Below are positions 6,399 to 6,428 of a stretch of 6,428 nucleotides of DNA, piece by piece. A program made the position numbers and the translations under genes. This DNA is from Actinomycetota bacterium. GTDB lineage: Bacteria > Actinomycetota > UBA4738 > HRBIN12. The notes beneath the pieces were generated by a model. It had not been told where the DNA came from, searched no databases, and saw nothing but the letters and a program-made list of their open reading frames with translations. The stretch covers positions 557 to 6,984 of the forward strand of contig VAYF01000220.1 of NCBI GenBank assembly GCA_005883885.1, given 5' to 3'. Numbering within the stretch: position 1 is the first letter of the stretch; each line of letters starts with the position of its first letter.

Positions 6399-6428
6399 CG
6401 ACGATCGCGTACCTGGACTGCATCGGCG
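6395..6428 (+). CDS. larC: LarC, nickel insertion protein (3' partial, first 11 codons)
   Basis: The ATG overlaps the larB stop (ATGA) and the visible residues read MTTIAYLDCIG. This matches the start of LarC proteins, which begin with an IAYLDC/IAYFDC strand followed by a Gly-rich GxxGDM element that here falls beyond the window. LarC is the CTP-dependent cyclometallase that inserts nickel into the pincer nucleotide made by LarB and LarE. The short visible length limits certainty, but position directly after larB is the usual order. Only weak purine-rich sequence precedes the start, so translation is probably coupled to larB. Confidence 0.8.
   Translation, partial: MTTIAYLDCIG

Overview
The window is high-G+C bacterial DNA, with codon third positions dominated by G and C, frequent GTG starts, and neighbouring genes joined by 4-base stop/start overlaps. 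This fits an actinobacterial-type or similar high-G+C lineage such as Chloroflexota. The sequence alone does not settle the phylum. No rRNA, tRNA, CRISPR array, insertion sequence or phage gene was seen.

Left part (1-3687, + strand): the 3' end of a dipeptide/oligopeptide ABC importer operon. It holds an inner-membrane permease (DppC/OppC type, cut by the window edge), two ATPases (DppD/OppD and DppF/OppF types) and an M20-family metallopeptidase. Each gene starts inside the stop codon of the previous one (GTGA, ATGA, GTGA), so the four are probably one translationally coupled unit that imports small peptides or related amides and hydrolyses them. The substrate-binding protein and the first permease would lie upstream, outside the window.

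Middle (3688-4412): an 86-base convergent gap, then on the - strand the C-terminal two thirds of a short-chain dehydrogenase/reductase (SDR) that has lost its nucleotide-binding N-terminus, then an 84-base gap.

Right part (4413-6428, + strand): a 12-helix MFS transporter, larB and the first codons of larC. LarB and LarC make the nickel-pincer nucleotide cofactor of LarA-type racemases and epimerases. The MFS gene lies 9 bases before larB, and larB overlaps larC by ATGA, so the three look like one operon. The MFS protein could move a substrate or product of the nickel enzyme, but that is inference.

The main anomaly is that three adjacent genes each lack a block their families need, while what remains is clean and in frame. 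The DppF-type ATPase lacks its first strands and A-loop. The M20 peptidase lacks about 30 residues carrying one metal ligand and the start of the lid domain. The SDR lacks roughly 80 N-terminal residues including the Rossmann glycine motif. Either this stretch is decaying by short deletions, or the assembly has dropped short segments. No clear new biological system was found. The MFS-larB-larC linkage is the most interesting functional lead.
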